NCBI RefSeq assembly: GCF_030445035.2
Contig: NC_080689.1
Coordinates: forward strand, 26,503,278 to 26,567,277
Length of the DNA: 64,000 bases
From: Dasypus novemcinctus
Lineage: Eukaryota; Chordata; Mammalia; Cingulata; Dasypodidae
Direction of reading: 5' to 3'
Shown here in pieces: positions 1 to 12,544 of this stretch (within the stretch, counting starts at the first letter, position 1; each line of letters starts with the position of its first letter). Under the pieces are notes generated by a model. That model searched no databases and had not been told where the DNA came from. It was given only the letters and a program-made list of their open reading frames with translations. Made by a program: the position numbers and the translations under genes.

Positions 1-299
1 AACATGTCATCAAACTTGGATGAGCAATGGAGCTCCTGTTAGTGGACAATCTTCCCTGTCTGTCTGATGGAGCACCTGGCCACCCAGCTGAACAATGGTG
101 ACACTGCAGTTGGGGCAGTGGCTCCTCGCCCTCAGGCTCCTGCTCACTCCCACTGCCAGCCTCTGCTGGGCAGGCTCAGATCACAGCATGGCCTGGGCAT
201 TGCTCCCCGCACAGTGGCGGACAACTCCCAGCTCCTCACTGTCCTGTCAAGAATGCTCTTCTTTTACAAAGTGTTACAAATACAGTGATACATGGGAAA
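1..299. other. Unassigned left edge
   Basis: No exon or recognisable repeat could be assigned. Short overlapping frames occur on the plus strand, but neither has splice sites or a recognisable protein. The GC-rich text before about 240 could be the edge of a repeat cut by the window. It lies within or beyond a DHX57 intron if gene order is as in other mammals. Confidence 0.3.
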
Positions 300-380
300 A
301 TTACAACTAATGTAACTTGTGGACAATAGTTCACAGTAATAATGTAATATTTTTGCAGCAATGGCAAAGATGATATCAAT

Positions 381-525
381 TCTTTTTTTTTAAGATTTAT
401 TTCCCCCTTCCTTGTTTTGCATTTGCTGTCTGTTCACTGTATCTATTTATGTGCTCTCTGTGTCTGCTCATCGTCTTTTTTTTTTTTTCAGGCGGCACCC
501 AATGGCTTGAGCCACTTCCACTTTC
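381..525 (-). repeat. DAS-type SINE, antisense, partial
   Basis: A poly-T followed by AAGATTTATTT is the reverse complement of the SINE tail. The segment ends in GGCTTGAGCCACTTCCACTT, the reverse complement of the tRNA-like head. The middle of the element is missing and replaced by a second T-run near 477-489. Confidence 0.75.
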
Positions 526-866
526 CTTATATTAATTCTAAGGGACAACAAAAGGGTGGTAGGAATATGGGATTTTTCCTTTTGGAGTAATGAAAATGTT
601 TTAAAATTGACTGAGGTGATGACAGCACAACTCTGATAAAAATGAGAGCCAATGAGTATATAATTTGAATGGCTTATACAAAGCATGGGACTGTATAACA
701 CAGTGAGTCTTGTGGTAGAAGAGGGACTGTGGTTAACAGAACAAATATGAGAATATTCTTTCATGAATTATAATAGATATAGAATACTAATACAGGGTGT
801 TAATAATTGAGTGGGTTGGGGAAAAATACACCAAATGTAAGATATTGCCTATAGTTTGTAGTAAAT

Positions 867-956
867 TTTTTTTTTTAAAGGTACTGAGACCAGGGATTGA
901 ACCTGGGACCTTGTATGTGGTAAGCCAGCACTCAACCACTGAGCCAATGGCTCCCC
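867..956 (-). repeat. Short tRNA-head SINE, antisense
   Basis: A T-run is followed by a tRNA-like head read in reverse, with the B-box complement at GGGATTGAACCTGGGACC and the end at CACTGAGCCA. It is the short SINE form of about 90 bp, with no long 3' body. Confidence 0.8.
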
Positions 957-1149
957 TCATAGTAATATTCTAATAATGCTCTTTCACAGTTTGTAACCAA
1001 TGTTTCATAACAATGCAAGGTGGGGTGATGTATGGGAGCCCTTTACGATGACATGCATGTTTGTTTTGTAAGTTCACAACTTTTACTATACACTTACTGT
1101 TAATGTATGTTCATGTATGAATGATATACTTCAATAAAACTTTTTTAAG

Positions 1150-2340
1150 TGAAAAAATGTAATGATAAATCTAGGTTTTTTGACATACAGAGTACGAAGA
1201 GATAAATGGTTAACAAAGTACAAAAAAATGGTGGGGTACAGAGGGGTAGTAGAAAAGTATATGTGCATGCTACTGAAGTTAAATTGGCATCAAACCAAAT
1301 ATAATTGTTATATATTTAGGATTTTAAATTTTAACCCTATTTCAATCACAAGAACAACAGATGAAAAATACATCCAGATACAAGGTACTCAATATGGTAC
1401 AACACCACTGGCAGAACGGATATAAATGCATGACTTAACTATATGCTTCCTCCGGGAGACTCACCTTAAAGTCAAAGATACATGTAGGCTGACGGTGAAA
1501 TATGGAAAAAATATATCATGCAAGTAGTAACCTAAAGAAAGCTGGAGAGGCTATACTAACATCAGATAAAATAGACTTTTAAGTCAAAAACAGTTACGAG
1601 GGACAAATATGTTCATTACATAATGATAAAGGGCACAATTCAGCAGGAAAATGTAACTATTATAAGTATATATGCACCTAACAGCAGAGCCCAAAAATAT
1701 ATGAAGCAAATACTGACAGATTTGAAGGGAGAAATTGACCATTCTACATTAATAGTAAGAGACTTTACTACACCACTCTCAATAATGAATAAAACATTCA
1801 GTCACAAGATCAATAATGAATGATACACTAAACCAACTAGACCTAACAGATATATCTAGAACACTGCACCCACTGAAAACAGAATACACATTCTTCTGAA
1901 GTGCACATGGACCATTCTCCAGGACAGACCATATGTTGGGTCACAAAGCAAGTTCTCAATAAATTCTAGAATACTGAAACCATACAATGTATATTCTCCA
2001 ACCACAATGTAATGAAGCTAGAAATCAATAACAGAGAGAGAAAGGGGAAATTCACAAATATGTGGAAACTAAACAATACACTCTTAAACAACCAATGGAT
2101 TAAAGAGTGAAATATCTCTCTTTAAAAATCAGAAGCAAAATTAGGCATTACCTTGAGGCAAATAAAAATGAAAAGACAAACAACAACAACAACAACAGCA
2201 AAAATGAAAAGACAGCATATCAAAACTTACAGTGGTGGGGAGGTATATGCATGATTGTTCTATAAACCCACAACAACTTCTCTAATAAAGAAAAAAAATA
2301 GTAAAAAAAACAAATAAAAACATTTACCTTAAAAAAGAAA
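1150..2340 (+). repeat. L1M/HAL1-class LINE, endonuclease region, decayed
   Basis: The sequence reads in the L1 sense. Plus-strand translation around 1623-1823 resembles the L1 ORF2 endonuclease domain (ISIYAPNSRAQKYMKQILTD, then LIVRDFTTPLS), where the usual motif is IYAPN followed by a GDFNTPLS-type string. Stops and frameshifts break the frame. A CAA microsatellite lies near 2183-2200. The end, near 2270-2340, looks like an L1 3' tail. Confidence 0.75.
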
Positions 2341-2743
2341 GAAAAAAGTATTTCTCTTAGGCAGATGGCCATGAGAAGTATTATCTTTAGACATCATCTG
2401 ATCAACTCAATATTTGTTCCTAGAACAATATTTAACTTGTTTGCTATAAGGCTTTATTTGGAAGGTTATTAAGAAAGCAAATACTGAATTCATAGTAGAA
2501 CTCTGCTGGAAAAAAATTAAAATGAAAAGTCAATCCATATGGTTGCTCATGGATGTTGCAAAACTCCTTCTACAACTATGGATGAATAGTTATTCCTGTA
2601 TTTCTCTTGGCTTTCAACTAATTATATGGCCACAACAGGATGAGTATTACTGTGTTTCAAAGACACACAGGGTTTTCCAACTATTAATACATCTCCTTAA
2701 TATAATAATTTACTCAGATAATTGCTAAAGTAAAATAATTTAC

Positions 2744-2902
2744 TCAGATCCAGCATCTGCATCCTGCTCTTGCAGGTCTCGGAGAAGAGCTTTCACTTTC
2801 TCTTGATTCTCAGAAGTCATATGAAGAGTCTGAAGAGGCACTTTGGCTGCCGGCCTCCGTTTGGGGCGAGCCTCTCCTTTGCTTACGCTACTGCTGCCAG
2901 GC
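2744..2902 (-). CDS. DHX57: DHX57 coding exon 3 (second coding exon)
   Basis: DHX57 is a DExH-box RNA helicase; only its disordered N-terminus lies in this window. On the minus strand the exon has an acceptor TTTCTAG just before 2902 and a donor GTAAAT at 2743. The encoded peptide contains KVPLQTLHMTSENQEKVKAL and then LLRDLQEQDADAGSE, which I recognise as DHX57 from its mammalian orthologues. The first base completes an Arg codon begun in the preceding exon. The exon supplies 52 full codons and two bases of the next, about residues 71-123. Of the roughly 1,380-residue protein, the UBA, RWD, CCCH zinc finger and helicase domains all lie beyond the left edge. Phase and splice sites agree with the upstream exon, and no frame damage is seen. 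Confidence 0.93.
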
Positions 2903-2949
2903 CTAGAAAGGAACAGGAGAGCAAGATTACACATTTACCTGTGACTGAA

Positions 2950-3900
2950 CCTTTACATTGTCCTCAGAATCCCTAAACATACACAACATGAACAGGCTTG
3001 TCAAGCATCTACAAAAGATGAAGAGGAATGTGAAGAGACTCTCCAGTTTTCTAGAGTAATCACCAGACTTCATCATATTGGAAATCCTGGAGAAAACCTG
3101 GTCAGATTCTTAATCGTTAAATCTGGCTTTACTAATTTAGGAATCCTCTGGAAGACACACTGCTAATGTGACTCCCTCTGTGCCATAGGCCTTGGAAAAA
3201 ATGTATACCAAATACAAGGAGTGCTTATTTCATTCTACTTTAGGTAGCCAATATGAAAACAATTAGTAGAGTCTCACCTAACTTGTGAATATAAGCCCGA
3301 TTTTAAAAATACACACCCAAATTACCATTTCCTGATTACAAAATAAACACATATTCACTATAGAAAAGCAGAGAAAAACCAAGTCATCCCAAATCACACT
3401 ATCTTCATATAAATTTTTTATAAAATTGCACAGGATATGTAATCTCTTCTAACTTGCTTTATTCCCTTATCAAAATAATACTGACATTTCCCTAAGATTA
3501 AATATTCTCCTATAACATAATTTCAAATGGTTACATATAGATACATACACACCAAAATTTTTTTCACTAATCTTTCGCTGTTGGAATTTAGATTTTTTAG
3601 GAACTCTTTTAAATATTTAAAACAATAATAAGCCCTAAAGTTTAATTTTCTTCACTAAGTTTATTTCTTTTGGAATGTTTTATCATAAATTTGCACAAAA
3701 CTAGGGAAATGGGAGAAAATTTCTCAGTATTTAAGGTCCACCACATTATCAAAACTTTGAAAAGAACCACACATTCACCCTTGCAAACTAAGTAGTAAAG
3801 GAGAAAATAGAATCAATTGTGATTTTTAACCACTTAGTTGCAACGTCTAAAAAGAAATGTTGTTACCTAAAACTTGTCATTTCCCTTAATTTTTTTCTTT
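2950..3900. other. DHX57 intron 2, no gene seen
   Basis: AT-rich intronic sequence between two DHX57 coding exons. I see no ORF with splice context, and no clear repeat family up to about 3900. Confidence 0.5.
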
Positions 3901-4440
3901 TGAAATATTTCAAATAGATAGCTATGTCGAATAATTGTATAATAAACACCATTTACCAGGATTCACCACTTATTAACATTTACCATATACATGCCTATAT
4001 ATATGCCTCCCTCTATATACAGATGTATATACATATGTTGCTGAACCATTTGAATGTAAATTGCAGGCATCATGATATTTCACCTTTAAATATTTCCTAA
4101 AAACAGAGATACACTCTTACATAAAACCAAATACCATTATCATTCTCAATAAATTTTATATTGATACAGCAATATGACCTAATGTACCATTACACACCCA
4201 AATTTCCTAATTGCCTCAATAATGTCATTTACAGATTTTTAAAATCTTATTTATCCAATCAAAAATGACACTTTGTTTTCATGTTTTTTTTTGTTTTTAA
4301 ACTCAAGTTAGAATAGTTCCACCACTTCTTTCCTGACAATGACTCTTTTGAAGAACTCAGGCCAGCTGTCTTGCAGAATTCTTCAACTTGGATTTGTCTG
4401 ATCACTTCCTCATGATTAGTGAAGAAGAGAGGAAGGGAGG
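3900..4440 (-). repeat. Old L1M 3' end fragment
   Basis: The text around 4040-4260 (GCTGAACCATTTGAATG..., GCAGGCATCATGATATTTCA) is the well-known L1M 3' UTR antisense phrase, and the same family recurs at 35700 and 36620-37060. It is heavily diverged, with no coding capacity. Confidence 0.6.
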
Positions 4441-4815
4441 GGGGAGGCGGGGTGAGGAGGGGAGGCATGGGGCTGTATAACACAGGGAATCCTGTGGTGG
4501 AAGGTGGTATCTGGCTAACAGAACAAAGATGAAAACAATTTCTCATGAATGACAGCAAACACATAATGCTAAAACAGGGTAGTAATAATTGGGTGGGTTG
4601 GGGGAATAATACACCACATGTATGAATGACATGGAAAGGTATGCATGAATGGTTATGTTTTGAAGAACAAATGGAGCTGCACTAACTCAGAAGTCAGATT
4701 CTCAAGTCAGCAGAAAATGTAAAAAGACAGTTTAAATTTACCAAATACCATTGACTGTACACTTTGGATGGATTTATGCTTTATTAATATGTATCAATAA
4801 AACTGATTTGTTAAA
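4440..4815 (+). repeat. L1 3' UTR fragment (xenarthran type), sense
   Basis: GGGGCTGTATAACACAGGGAATCCTGTGGTGG and the downstream GGGTGGGTTGGGG stretch match the copy at 680-830 in the same order. The fragment ends at an AATAAA-bearing tail near 4796-4815. Confidence 0.6.
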
Positions 4816-5305
4816 AAAGTTGACTATGAGTAAGTCTGGATATGGCATCTCTCAATGGTCAACACATAAAACACGAGTGATGATTTCACTCATCTGGCTG
4901 GAAAATGTATAATCTGTCAAGTAGAAAGACAGGCAATAGTTTGGGCTGTTCAATTTTAACAGGAACCCTCAAGGCCTAAGGAAAAATTAAAATAATTTTC
5001 ATCATTTTCACTATTTTCAAGATATACTTTCCCAGTAACATTGGGTACAATAACAGCATTAAACTCAATTCACAGTGTTATGTGGGAGTTAACAAAGTTA
5101 ACTTCAGATTTAAATCTACCAGAGAAATAAAAGTTGTTTACTATCATGCCTTTAGAAAAGGCAAAAAAATGGGTGACTGCCAAGTTTCAAAATAAGGGGA
5201 AAATTAACTTGGTGTTTCTCTTCCTGTTCTCCTCAGCCATCTGTCCTCCCATAAATTAGACACTGATAATGTTTCCATATTTGAACATTCCAAGAGTATA
5301 ATGAC

Positions 5306-5523
5306 CTGGATGAGTGCCTTGATTCACTGAAGATACAGAAGTCATCTCCATCATCCCAAATCCTACTTGAGGCCTTTCTGTTGCCACCACTGCTGCTGCC
5401 ACTGCCGCCACCCCCGTGAGATTTACTGCTGTGACCCCTGCCTCCTCTTCCTCCTCTAGAAGATCCTTTTCCACCTCCTTTGCCTGGCTTTCCTTTCCTT
5501 CGTACTGAAGAACTCATTTTCAC
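5306..5523 (-). CDS. DHX57: DHX57 exon 2 with start codon
   Basis: This exon holds the DHX57 initiation codon at 5517-5515 and codes through 5306, for 70 full codons plus two bases. The acceptor is a pyrimidine tract ending CTTTCAG just before 5523, so six bases of 5' UTR precede the ATG. The protein starts MSSSVRRKGKPGKGGGKGSS, then a Gly/Ser-rich disordered tract (RGGRGGRGHSSKSHGGGG), then SSRIWDDGDDFCIFSESR. All of this is characteristic of the DHX57 N-terminus, and RGG motifs are typical of RNA-binding tails. Joining to the exon at 2744-2902 restores an Arg codon and keeps the frame. The donor is AG followed by GTCATT, weaker than GTRAGT. Frame past 5306 is intronic read-through, so the nominal 96-residue ORF is not the real C-terminus. 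Confidence 0.95.
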
Positions 5524-5619
5524 CTGAAAGAGAAAAAATAATACAGACTTCTTACAAAATCAGAGTAGTAAAATAATCCTTTGTCAAAGTTATGTATATA
5601 GCTTAATTTAAAGAAACAT

Positions 5620-6092
5620 AAAGGGAAGCAGATGTGGCTCAGGTGACTGGGCTCCCACCTACCATATGGAAGGTCACTGGTTTGGATCCCAGTGCCTCCT
5701 AAAGAAGACAGCAAACTGGCGTGACTGGCAGACATGGTAAGCTAACATAACAAGAGACACAAGATGAAAAAACATAATGAGGGACACAACAAAGCAGGAA
5801 GCAGAGGTTCCCAGTGCCTCCTAAAGGAGACAGAGAGCTGATGTGACATACAGGTAGAGCAAGCTGACGCAAGAAGATGACATAAGAGATGCGGGAGGAA
5901 AAAACATGAAAGACATAACAAAGAAGGGAATGGAGGTGGCTCAAATGATTAGGCACCTCCCTCCCACATCAGGGGTCTGGGGTTCAGCTCCTGATGCTTC
6001 CTAAAAGAACAAGGAAGACGAACAGACACAGCAAGTGAAAAACAAGGGGGTGGGGAGAAATAAATAAAATGAATCTTAAAAAAAAAAAGAAA
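5620..6092 (+). repeat. DAS-type SINE cluster, sense
   Basis: The head GGGAAGCAGATGTGGCTCAGGTGACTGGG begins at about 5624 and is repeated, degraded, at 5800 and 5930. The phrase CCCAGTGCCTCCTAAA appears twice (5690 and 5812), which suggests an internally duplicated or doubly inserted SINE. It ends with GGGGAGAAATAAATAAAATGAATCTT plus an A-run at 6078-6092. Confidence 0.8.
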
Positions 6093-6176
6093 TATAATAA
6101 AGAAAAATAGAAATTTTAAAAGGGCTAGCTTAGGGCAAGGAGGATAAATTCATTTGCAAAAGATTTACACACCCCT

Positions 6177-6190
6177 CTAGTATTACTCTT
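6177..6190. repeat. Left target-site duplication of the 7.7-kb L1
   Basis: The 14 bases CTAGTATTACTCTT occur here and again, identical, at 13881-13894. They bracket the antisense L1 insertion exactly at its two ends. Confidence 0.85.
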
Positions 6191-7009
6191 TTATTTTAAC
6201 AAATAAATTTGATACATATTAATAAAGCACACAATCTATCCAAAGTGTCCAATCGATATTTGGTATAATTACATAGTTGTGAAATCATCACTTCAATCAT
6301 GATTAGAACATTTTCATTATTTGAATAATAATAAACAAAAACAAAAAGCTTAATCACTTCTCAATCTATGTTTCCCCTGCCATACACAGCTGCTATTGTT
6401 TCCATCTCTCTAGTTTATTTGTATTTGTATTTTGTATAGATGAAGTCAAGCAATATGTAGTACCTTATGTCCAGTTACTTTTCCTTGTTATGGTTCCATT
6501 AATTTTTTTACCCTTAATGGAAGATTATTAATATATTTCTATACACTACTGTTCATAGTTTGCTTTGGTTGTATTTTTGCCTGATATTAACATCTTGTAA
6601 TATTAAAATACATGTTCAGTTTCAAAGAAAAACAGTCTTATAAATGCAATATACTGATTTTCATATTTCACCTGAGGTTTTACTATGCTATACAGTCCCA
6701 TGTTACATTTTTTAGCTTCCCTTCTAATAATACACATGACCTCAGACTTTCCCTTTCAACCACATCATACTCATATAATAGTACTGCTAGTTACAAATAC
6801 TATGATATACTTTCACCATTTCTATTCATTTCCAAAGGTTTAAAAACAACCTTTTTAAACAACTCTGCATAGAACTAACCCTCAGCTTTCCATTCTCTAA
6901 CCCCATTCTATTTTCTGGTGACCTAGATTCTACTTATTAACTCCATGAGTTTACACACTATATTTAGTTCATAATAGAGCAATCATACAGTAGTATTTGT
7001 CCTTTTTCT

Positions 7010-7097
7010 TTTTTTTAAAAAAAGGTACTGGGATTGAACCCAGAACCTTGTACATAGGAAGCAGGCACTCAACCACTGAGCTAAACCTATTCCCCAG
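7010..7097 (-). repeat. Short tRNA-head SINE, antisense
   Basis: A T/A-run precedes GGTACTGGGATTGAACCCAGAACC, the reverse complement of the B-box region. It ends AACCACTGAGCTAAACC and interrupts the L1 ORF2 C-terminus. Confidence 0.8.
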
Positions 7098-8453
7098 TAT
7101 TTGTCCTTTTGTGTCTGGCTTGCTTCACTCAACATAATGTCCTCCAGGTTCATCCATGTTGTCATATGTTTTACTACTTCGTTTCTTCTTACAGTTGAAT
7201 AATATTCCATAGTGTGTATATACCTCAATTTGTTTATCCATTCATCGGTTCATGGACACCTGAGTTGTTACCATCCTTTGGCAATCATGAATAACGTCAC
7301 TATGAACATCAGTACATAGATGTCTGTTTGTGCCACTACACTTAGTTCTTCTGGGTATATACCTAGTAGTGGTATTGCCGGGTGACATGGCAAATCTATA
7401 TTCCACATCTTTAGGAACTAACAGTCCTCCATAGTGGCTGTACCATTCTACATTCCCACCAACAGTTAATAAGCATTCCTATCTCTCCACATCCTCTCCA
7501 ACACTTGCAGTTTTCCAACTTTTTAGAAGTGGCCATTCTAATAGGAGTGAAATGGTATCTCCTTGTAGCTTTGATTTATATTTCCCTAATTGTTAGTGAT
7601 GTGGAAAATTTTTTTCATGTATTTTCCTCACCATTTGTATTTCTTCTTTGGACAAGTGTCTATTCAAGTCTTTTGCCCATTTTTAAATTGGGTTGTTTTT
7701 CTTTTTCTTTTTGAGTTGTAGCATCTATATATATATCACAGACATAAAACTCTTATAGGATATGTGATTTCAAAATATTTTCTCCCATTGAATCAGGTGC
7801 TTTTTCACCCTTTTGACAAAGTCCTCTGAGGTGCAAAAAAGTGTTTAATTTTGAGGAGGTCCCATTTATCTATTTTTTCCTTTGTTGCTCATGCTTTGGG
7901 TATAAGGTCCAAGAAACCACCACCTACCACACGGTCTTAAAGATGCTTCCCTACATTGTCTTCTAGCAGTTTTATGGTCCTGGCTTTTATATTTAGTTCT
8001 CTAATCCATTTTGTGTTGATTCTTGTATAGGGAGTAAGCTAGGAGTTCTCTTTCATTCTTTTAGTTATGGATTTCCGGTTCTCCCAGTACCATTTGTTGA
8101 AGAGACTGTTTTGTCCAGTTAAAATGGCTTTGATAGGCAGGTTTGTTGAAAACCAGTTGGCCATAGAGGTGAGAGTTTATTTCTGGACTCTCAATTCTAT
8201 TCCACAGATCAACATGCCTATCTTTATGCCAATACCATGCTGTTTTGACCACTGTAGCTTTGTAACATGTTTCAAGGTCAGGCAGTGAAATTCTTCCCAT
8301 ATCACTCTTCTTTAGGATGCTTTTGGCTATTTGGGTGCACTTTCCCTTCTAAATGAATTTGGTAGTTCCCTTTCTATTTCTGTAAAGTAGGCTGTTGGAA
8401 TTTTGACTGGTATTGCATTGAAACTATAAATCACTTCGGGTAGGACTGACATC

Positions 8454-9093
8454 TGTGGTAGTATGATATTATTTATGAATTCCAAAAAGAGATATTTATT
8501 ACATTTGTAAACTGATCTGTTCCTCTGGGTGTGGTACCCTTTTGGTTGTATTAGATTCAGCTGAGATGACTGATTAAATTATGTTAAGATTAGGACTTTG
8601 GCTGGACCACATCATTAGGGCAATTCAGTTTGAGTCCCAGCCCCCCTTTGGGCTATCTAAATGGATGCACAATCAAGAACACTGTAGTAGATACAAAGAG
8701 AACATACACAGAGGATCCTGCAGCCCCAGAAAGGGAGATGAGCCAGATAGTTTACGGTTGATCTTGTCAAGAGAACAGAGCAGCTAAGCCCAGAAAGAAA
8801 TGAGCCCCAGAGGAAGAGAGATGAGCCCTAAGCCAGCCCACAGCTGAGAGTGGAAGAAGCTGGGACCATGGAGCCTTAAGAGGAAAGAGGAAGGCTGAAG
8901 CCTGCAGATATCACCTACCATCTTGCTTCAACACAGCAACAGACATTGGGTAAGGAAGTACCTCTTATGATACCTTGAATTGGACTCTTTAGGACCTTGT
9001 AAATGTAAACTATTTACCCTAAATAAATACCCTTTATAAAAGCAAACAGATTTCTGGTACTTTGCATTAGCACCCCTTTGGCTGACTAATACA
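8454..9093 (+). mobile_element. MaLR-like solo LTR inside L1
   Basis: It begins TGTGGTAGTATGATATT, ends GGCTGACTAATACA, and has AATAAATACCCTTTATAAA near its 3' end as an LTR poly-A signal. A 5-bp duplication, ACATC, lies at 8449-8453 and 9094-9098. Removing the LTR rejoins the L1 text (GACTGACATCTTCACAATATT). It is an old endogenous retroviral LTR with no coding capacity. Confidence 0.85.
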
Positions 9094-10597
9094 ACATCTT
9101 CACAATATTTGGTCTTGCAATCCATGAACATGGAATGTCTTTCAATTTGTTTAGGTTTTCATTTATTTCTTTTAGCAATGTTTTGTAGTATTCTACTATA
9201 GGTCCTATACTTCTTTGGTTAAATTGAGTCCTAGGTACTTGAGTCTTTTTGTTGCTATTGTAAATGGATTTTTCCCCCTGATCTTCTTCTCAGATTGCTC
9301 GATACTAGTGCACGGAAACATTACTGATTTTTGCATGTTGATCTGGTATTCTACCACTTTGCTGAACTTGTTTATTAGCTCAAGTAGCTTTGTCTGTAGA
9401 CATTTCAGTATTTTCTAAATATAGGATCATGTCTTCCATGAATAGTGAGAGTTTTACTTTCTCTTTTCTTATTTGGATGTCTTTTTTTCCTTGTCTAATT
9501 GCTCTAGCTAGAACTTCTAGCACAATGTTGAATTACAATGTTGACAGTGGGCATCCTTGTCTTGTTCTTAATCTTAGAAGAAAGCTTTCAACCTTTTCCC
9601 ACTGAGTTTAATGTTGGCTGTGGGTTTTTCATATGTTCCTTTTATCATATTGAGGAATTTTTCTTCTATTCTTACCTTTTGAAGTGTTTTTAATCAAGAA
9701 AGGATGCTGGATTTTGTCAAAATCCTTTTCCACTTTGATTGAGATAATCATGTGGGTTTTTTTCCCCTTCAATTTGTTAATACGTATATTACGTTAATTG
9801 ATTTTCTTGTGTTGAACCACCCTTGCATACCAGAAATAAATCCCACTTGGTCATGATGTATAATTCTTTTGATATACTGTTGAATTCTATTTGCAAGTAT
9901 TTTGTTGAGAATTTTTATATCTATGTTCATTAGGGAGACTGAGCTGTAATTTTCTTGTAGTATCTTTATCTGGCTTTAGTATTAAGGTGATGCTGGTTTC
10001 ATAAAATGTGTTGGATAATTTCCCTCCTCTTCAATTTTTAGAAGTGTTTAAACAGGACTGGTGTTAATTTCTTTCAAAATGTGGTACAATTCACCTGTGA
10101 AGCCATCTGGTCCTGGACTTTTCTTTGTTGGGAGATATTTGATTACTGAGTCAATCTCCTTAAATGTGATTGGCTTGTTGAATTCTTTTATTTCTTGTAG
10201 AGTCAATGTAGGTTGTTTGTACATTTCCAGGAATTTCTCTATTTCACCTAGGTTGTCCAATTTGTTGATATACAGTTTCTCTTAACATCTTCTTATGATA
10301 TTTTTTACTTCTGTGGGGCCAGTAGTAATGTCCCTACTTTTATTTCTGATTGTATTTATTTGCATCTTCTCTCTTTTTTTCTTGTTGGTGTAACTAAGGG
10401 TTTGTCAATTTTACTGATCTTCTCAAAGAACAAGGTTTTAGTTTCGTTGATTTTAACTGTTTCTTTGTTCTCAATTTCATTTATTTCTATTCTAATCTTT
10501 ATTATTTCTTTCCTTCTGTTTGCTTAGAGAACAGTTTGCGGTTATTTTTCTAGTTTCTCCAGTTGTTCAGCTAGATCTTTGATTTTAGCTCTTTTTT

Positions 10598-11024
10598 CTT
10601 TTTTTTTTAAGATTTATTTTTAATGTATTTCTCTCCGCCCTCCCCCCCTCCCCCCCCCCCCCGTTGTCTGCTCTCTTGTGTCCATTCGCGGTGTGTTCTT
10701 CTGTGTCTGCTTGCATTCTCAGTGACACTGGGAATCTGTCTCTTTTTTGTTGCATCATCTTGCTGCATCAGCTCTCCATGTGTGCAGCACCACTCCTGGG
10801 CGGGCTACACTTTTCATATAGGGTGGCTCTCACTTCCAGGAGCACTCCTTGCATGTGGGGTATCCCTATACGGGGGCCATCCCTGCGTGGCAGGGCACTC
10901 CTTGCATGCAGCAGCACTGCATGTGGGCCAGCTCACCACATGGGCCAGGAGGCCCTGGGTTTGAACCCTGGACCTCCAATATGGTAGGCAGATGCTCTAT
11001 CATTTTGAGCCACATCCACTACCC
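10598..11024 (-). repeat. Long DAS-type SINE, antisense
   Basis: T-run, AAGATTTATTT, a C-rich simple stretch at 10640-10662, a conserved middle (GTTGCATCATCTTGCTGCATCAGCTCTCC), and the reversed tRNA-like head with its B-box complement GGTTTGAACCCTGGACC near 10957. Several long overlapping frames here are by-products of the SINE. Confidence 0.9.
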
Positions 11025-11096
11025 TCTTACTTTTTAATATAGGTATTTAGGGCTATAAATTTCCCTCTCAGAACTCCCTTTGCAGTATCCCCTAAG

Positions 11097-11510
11097 TTGT
11101 TTTTTTTTCCTCTTCTCTTTCCACTCCCTACTTCCGCCCCAGTTGTCTGTTCTCTATGTCCATTTGCTGCGTGTTCTTCTTTTGTCCGCTTCTGTTGTTG
11201 TCAGCGGCATGGGAATCTGTGTCTCTTTTTGTTGCATCATGTTGCTGCGTCAGCTCTCCGTGTGTGCGGTGCCATTCCTGGGCAGGCTGAACTTTCTTTC
11301 ACATTGGGTGGCTCTCCTTACGGTGCGCACTCCTTGCACATGGGGTTCCCCTATACAGGGACACCCCTGCATGGCACGGCACTCCTTGCACACATCAGCA
11401 CTGCACGTGCGCCAGCTCCACACGGGTCAAGGAGGCCTGGGATTTGAACCGTGGACCTCTCATGTGGTAGACGGATGCCCTACCCACCAGGCCAAGTCCA
11501 CTTCCCTCCC
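11097..11510 (-). repeat. Long DAS-type SINE, antisense
   Basis: Same arrangement as the copy at 10598-11024, with about 70 bp of L1 between them. The reversed head ends GCCAAGTCCACTTCCC. An open 144-codon frame crosses it, but the same peptide strings (for example TSHVVDG and GQGGLGFEPWTSH) appear in most SINE copies, so it is not a gene. Confidence 0.9.
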
Positions 11511-12544
11511 CTAAGTTTTGGTAAATTGTGTTATTTTCATTCGTCACAATATGTTTACTAATTTCACTTACGATTTCTTTTTTGACTCACTGATTATTTA
11601 GGAGTGTGTAGTTTGGCCTCCACACATTTGAAAATTTATGTTTTCCTTTCTATTACTGATTTCCAGTTTCATTCCATTATGATCTGTGAAGGTTCTTTCT
11701 ATAATTTCAGTATTTTTCTATTTATTGAAATCTGCCTTGTGACCTAACATGTGGTCGATCCTGGAGAAAGTTTATTCATGAGCACTTGAGTATAACCCGC
11801 TGAATATGGACGCAATATTCTATATATGTCTGTTAATCTAGCTCATTTATCATATTGTCCAAGTTCTCTGTTTCCTTATTGATCTTCTGTCTAGTTGTTC
11901 TACCTAATGATGTGAGTTGTGTGCTGAAGTCTCCAGCTATTATTGTAGAGATGTCTATTTTTCCCTTCAGTTTTGCCAGAGTTTGCCTCATGTATTTTAG
12001 GGAACCCTGATTAGGTGCATAGGTATTTATGACTGTTATTTCTTCCTGGTGGATTGTTCCTTTTATTAATATATAATGATCTTCTATATCTCATAACTTT
12101 TTTTTTTCTCATCTAAAGTTTGCTTTGTCCAATATTAGTATAGCTACCTCTGCTCTTCTTTGGTTACTGTTTGGGTGAAGTAACTTTTCCAATCTTTCAC
12201 TTTCAGCCTTTTTGTATCTCTGGGTCTGAGTCTCTTATAGGTAGCATATGGATGGCTCATGTTTTTTATCCATTCTATCACCCTATGTATTTTGATTACG
12301 GAGTTTAACCCAGTCATATTCAATGATATTACTTTAAATGTACTATTTACTTCCACCATTTTAATCTTTGGTTTTCATATGTCATATCTTATTTTCATCT
12401 GGCTTTTTACTCTTTTGGTTATCCTTTCTGCTGTTCTTGTCTTCTATATTCTCCTCAAAGTGTCTCTCTCCTGTCTTATTCTTTCAGGCTTGAAGACTCC
12501 CTTTAATATTTCCTGCAAAGGTGGATTCTTTTTTACGAGCTCTC

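Larger units (their letters stand above)
300..1146 (+). repeat. L1 3' UTR fragment (xenarthran type), sense
   Basis: The stretch about pausing on a forced-growth line (GGGACTGTATAACACAG near 690) recurs at 4465-4485. The AATAAA-bearing end near 1130-1146 recurs in shorter form near 41300-41350 and 52940. This repetition marks it as the 3' untranslated end of a common L1 subfamily, and the two short antisense SINEs inside it fit that reading. It is non-coding. Confidence 0.6.
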
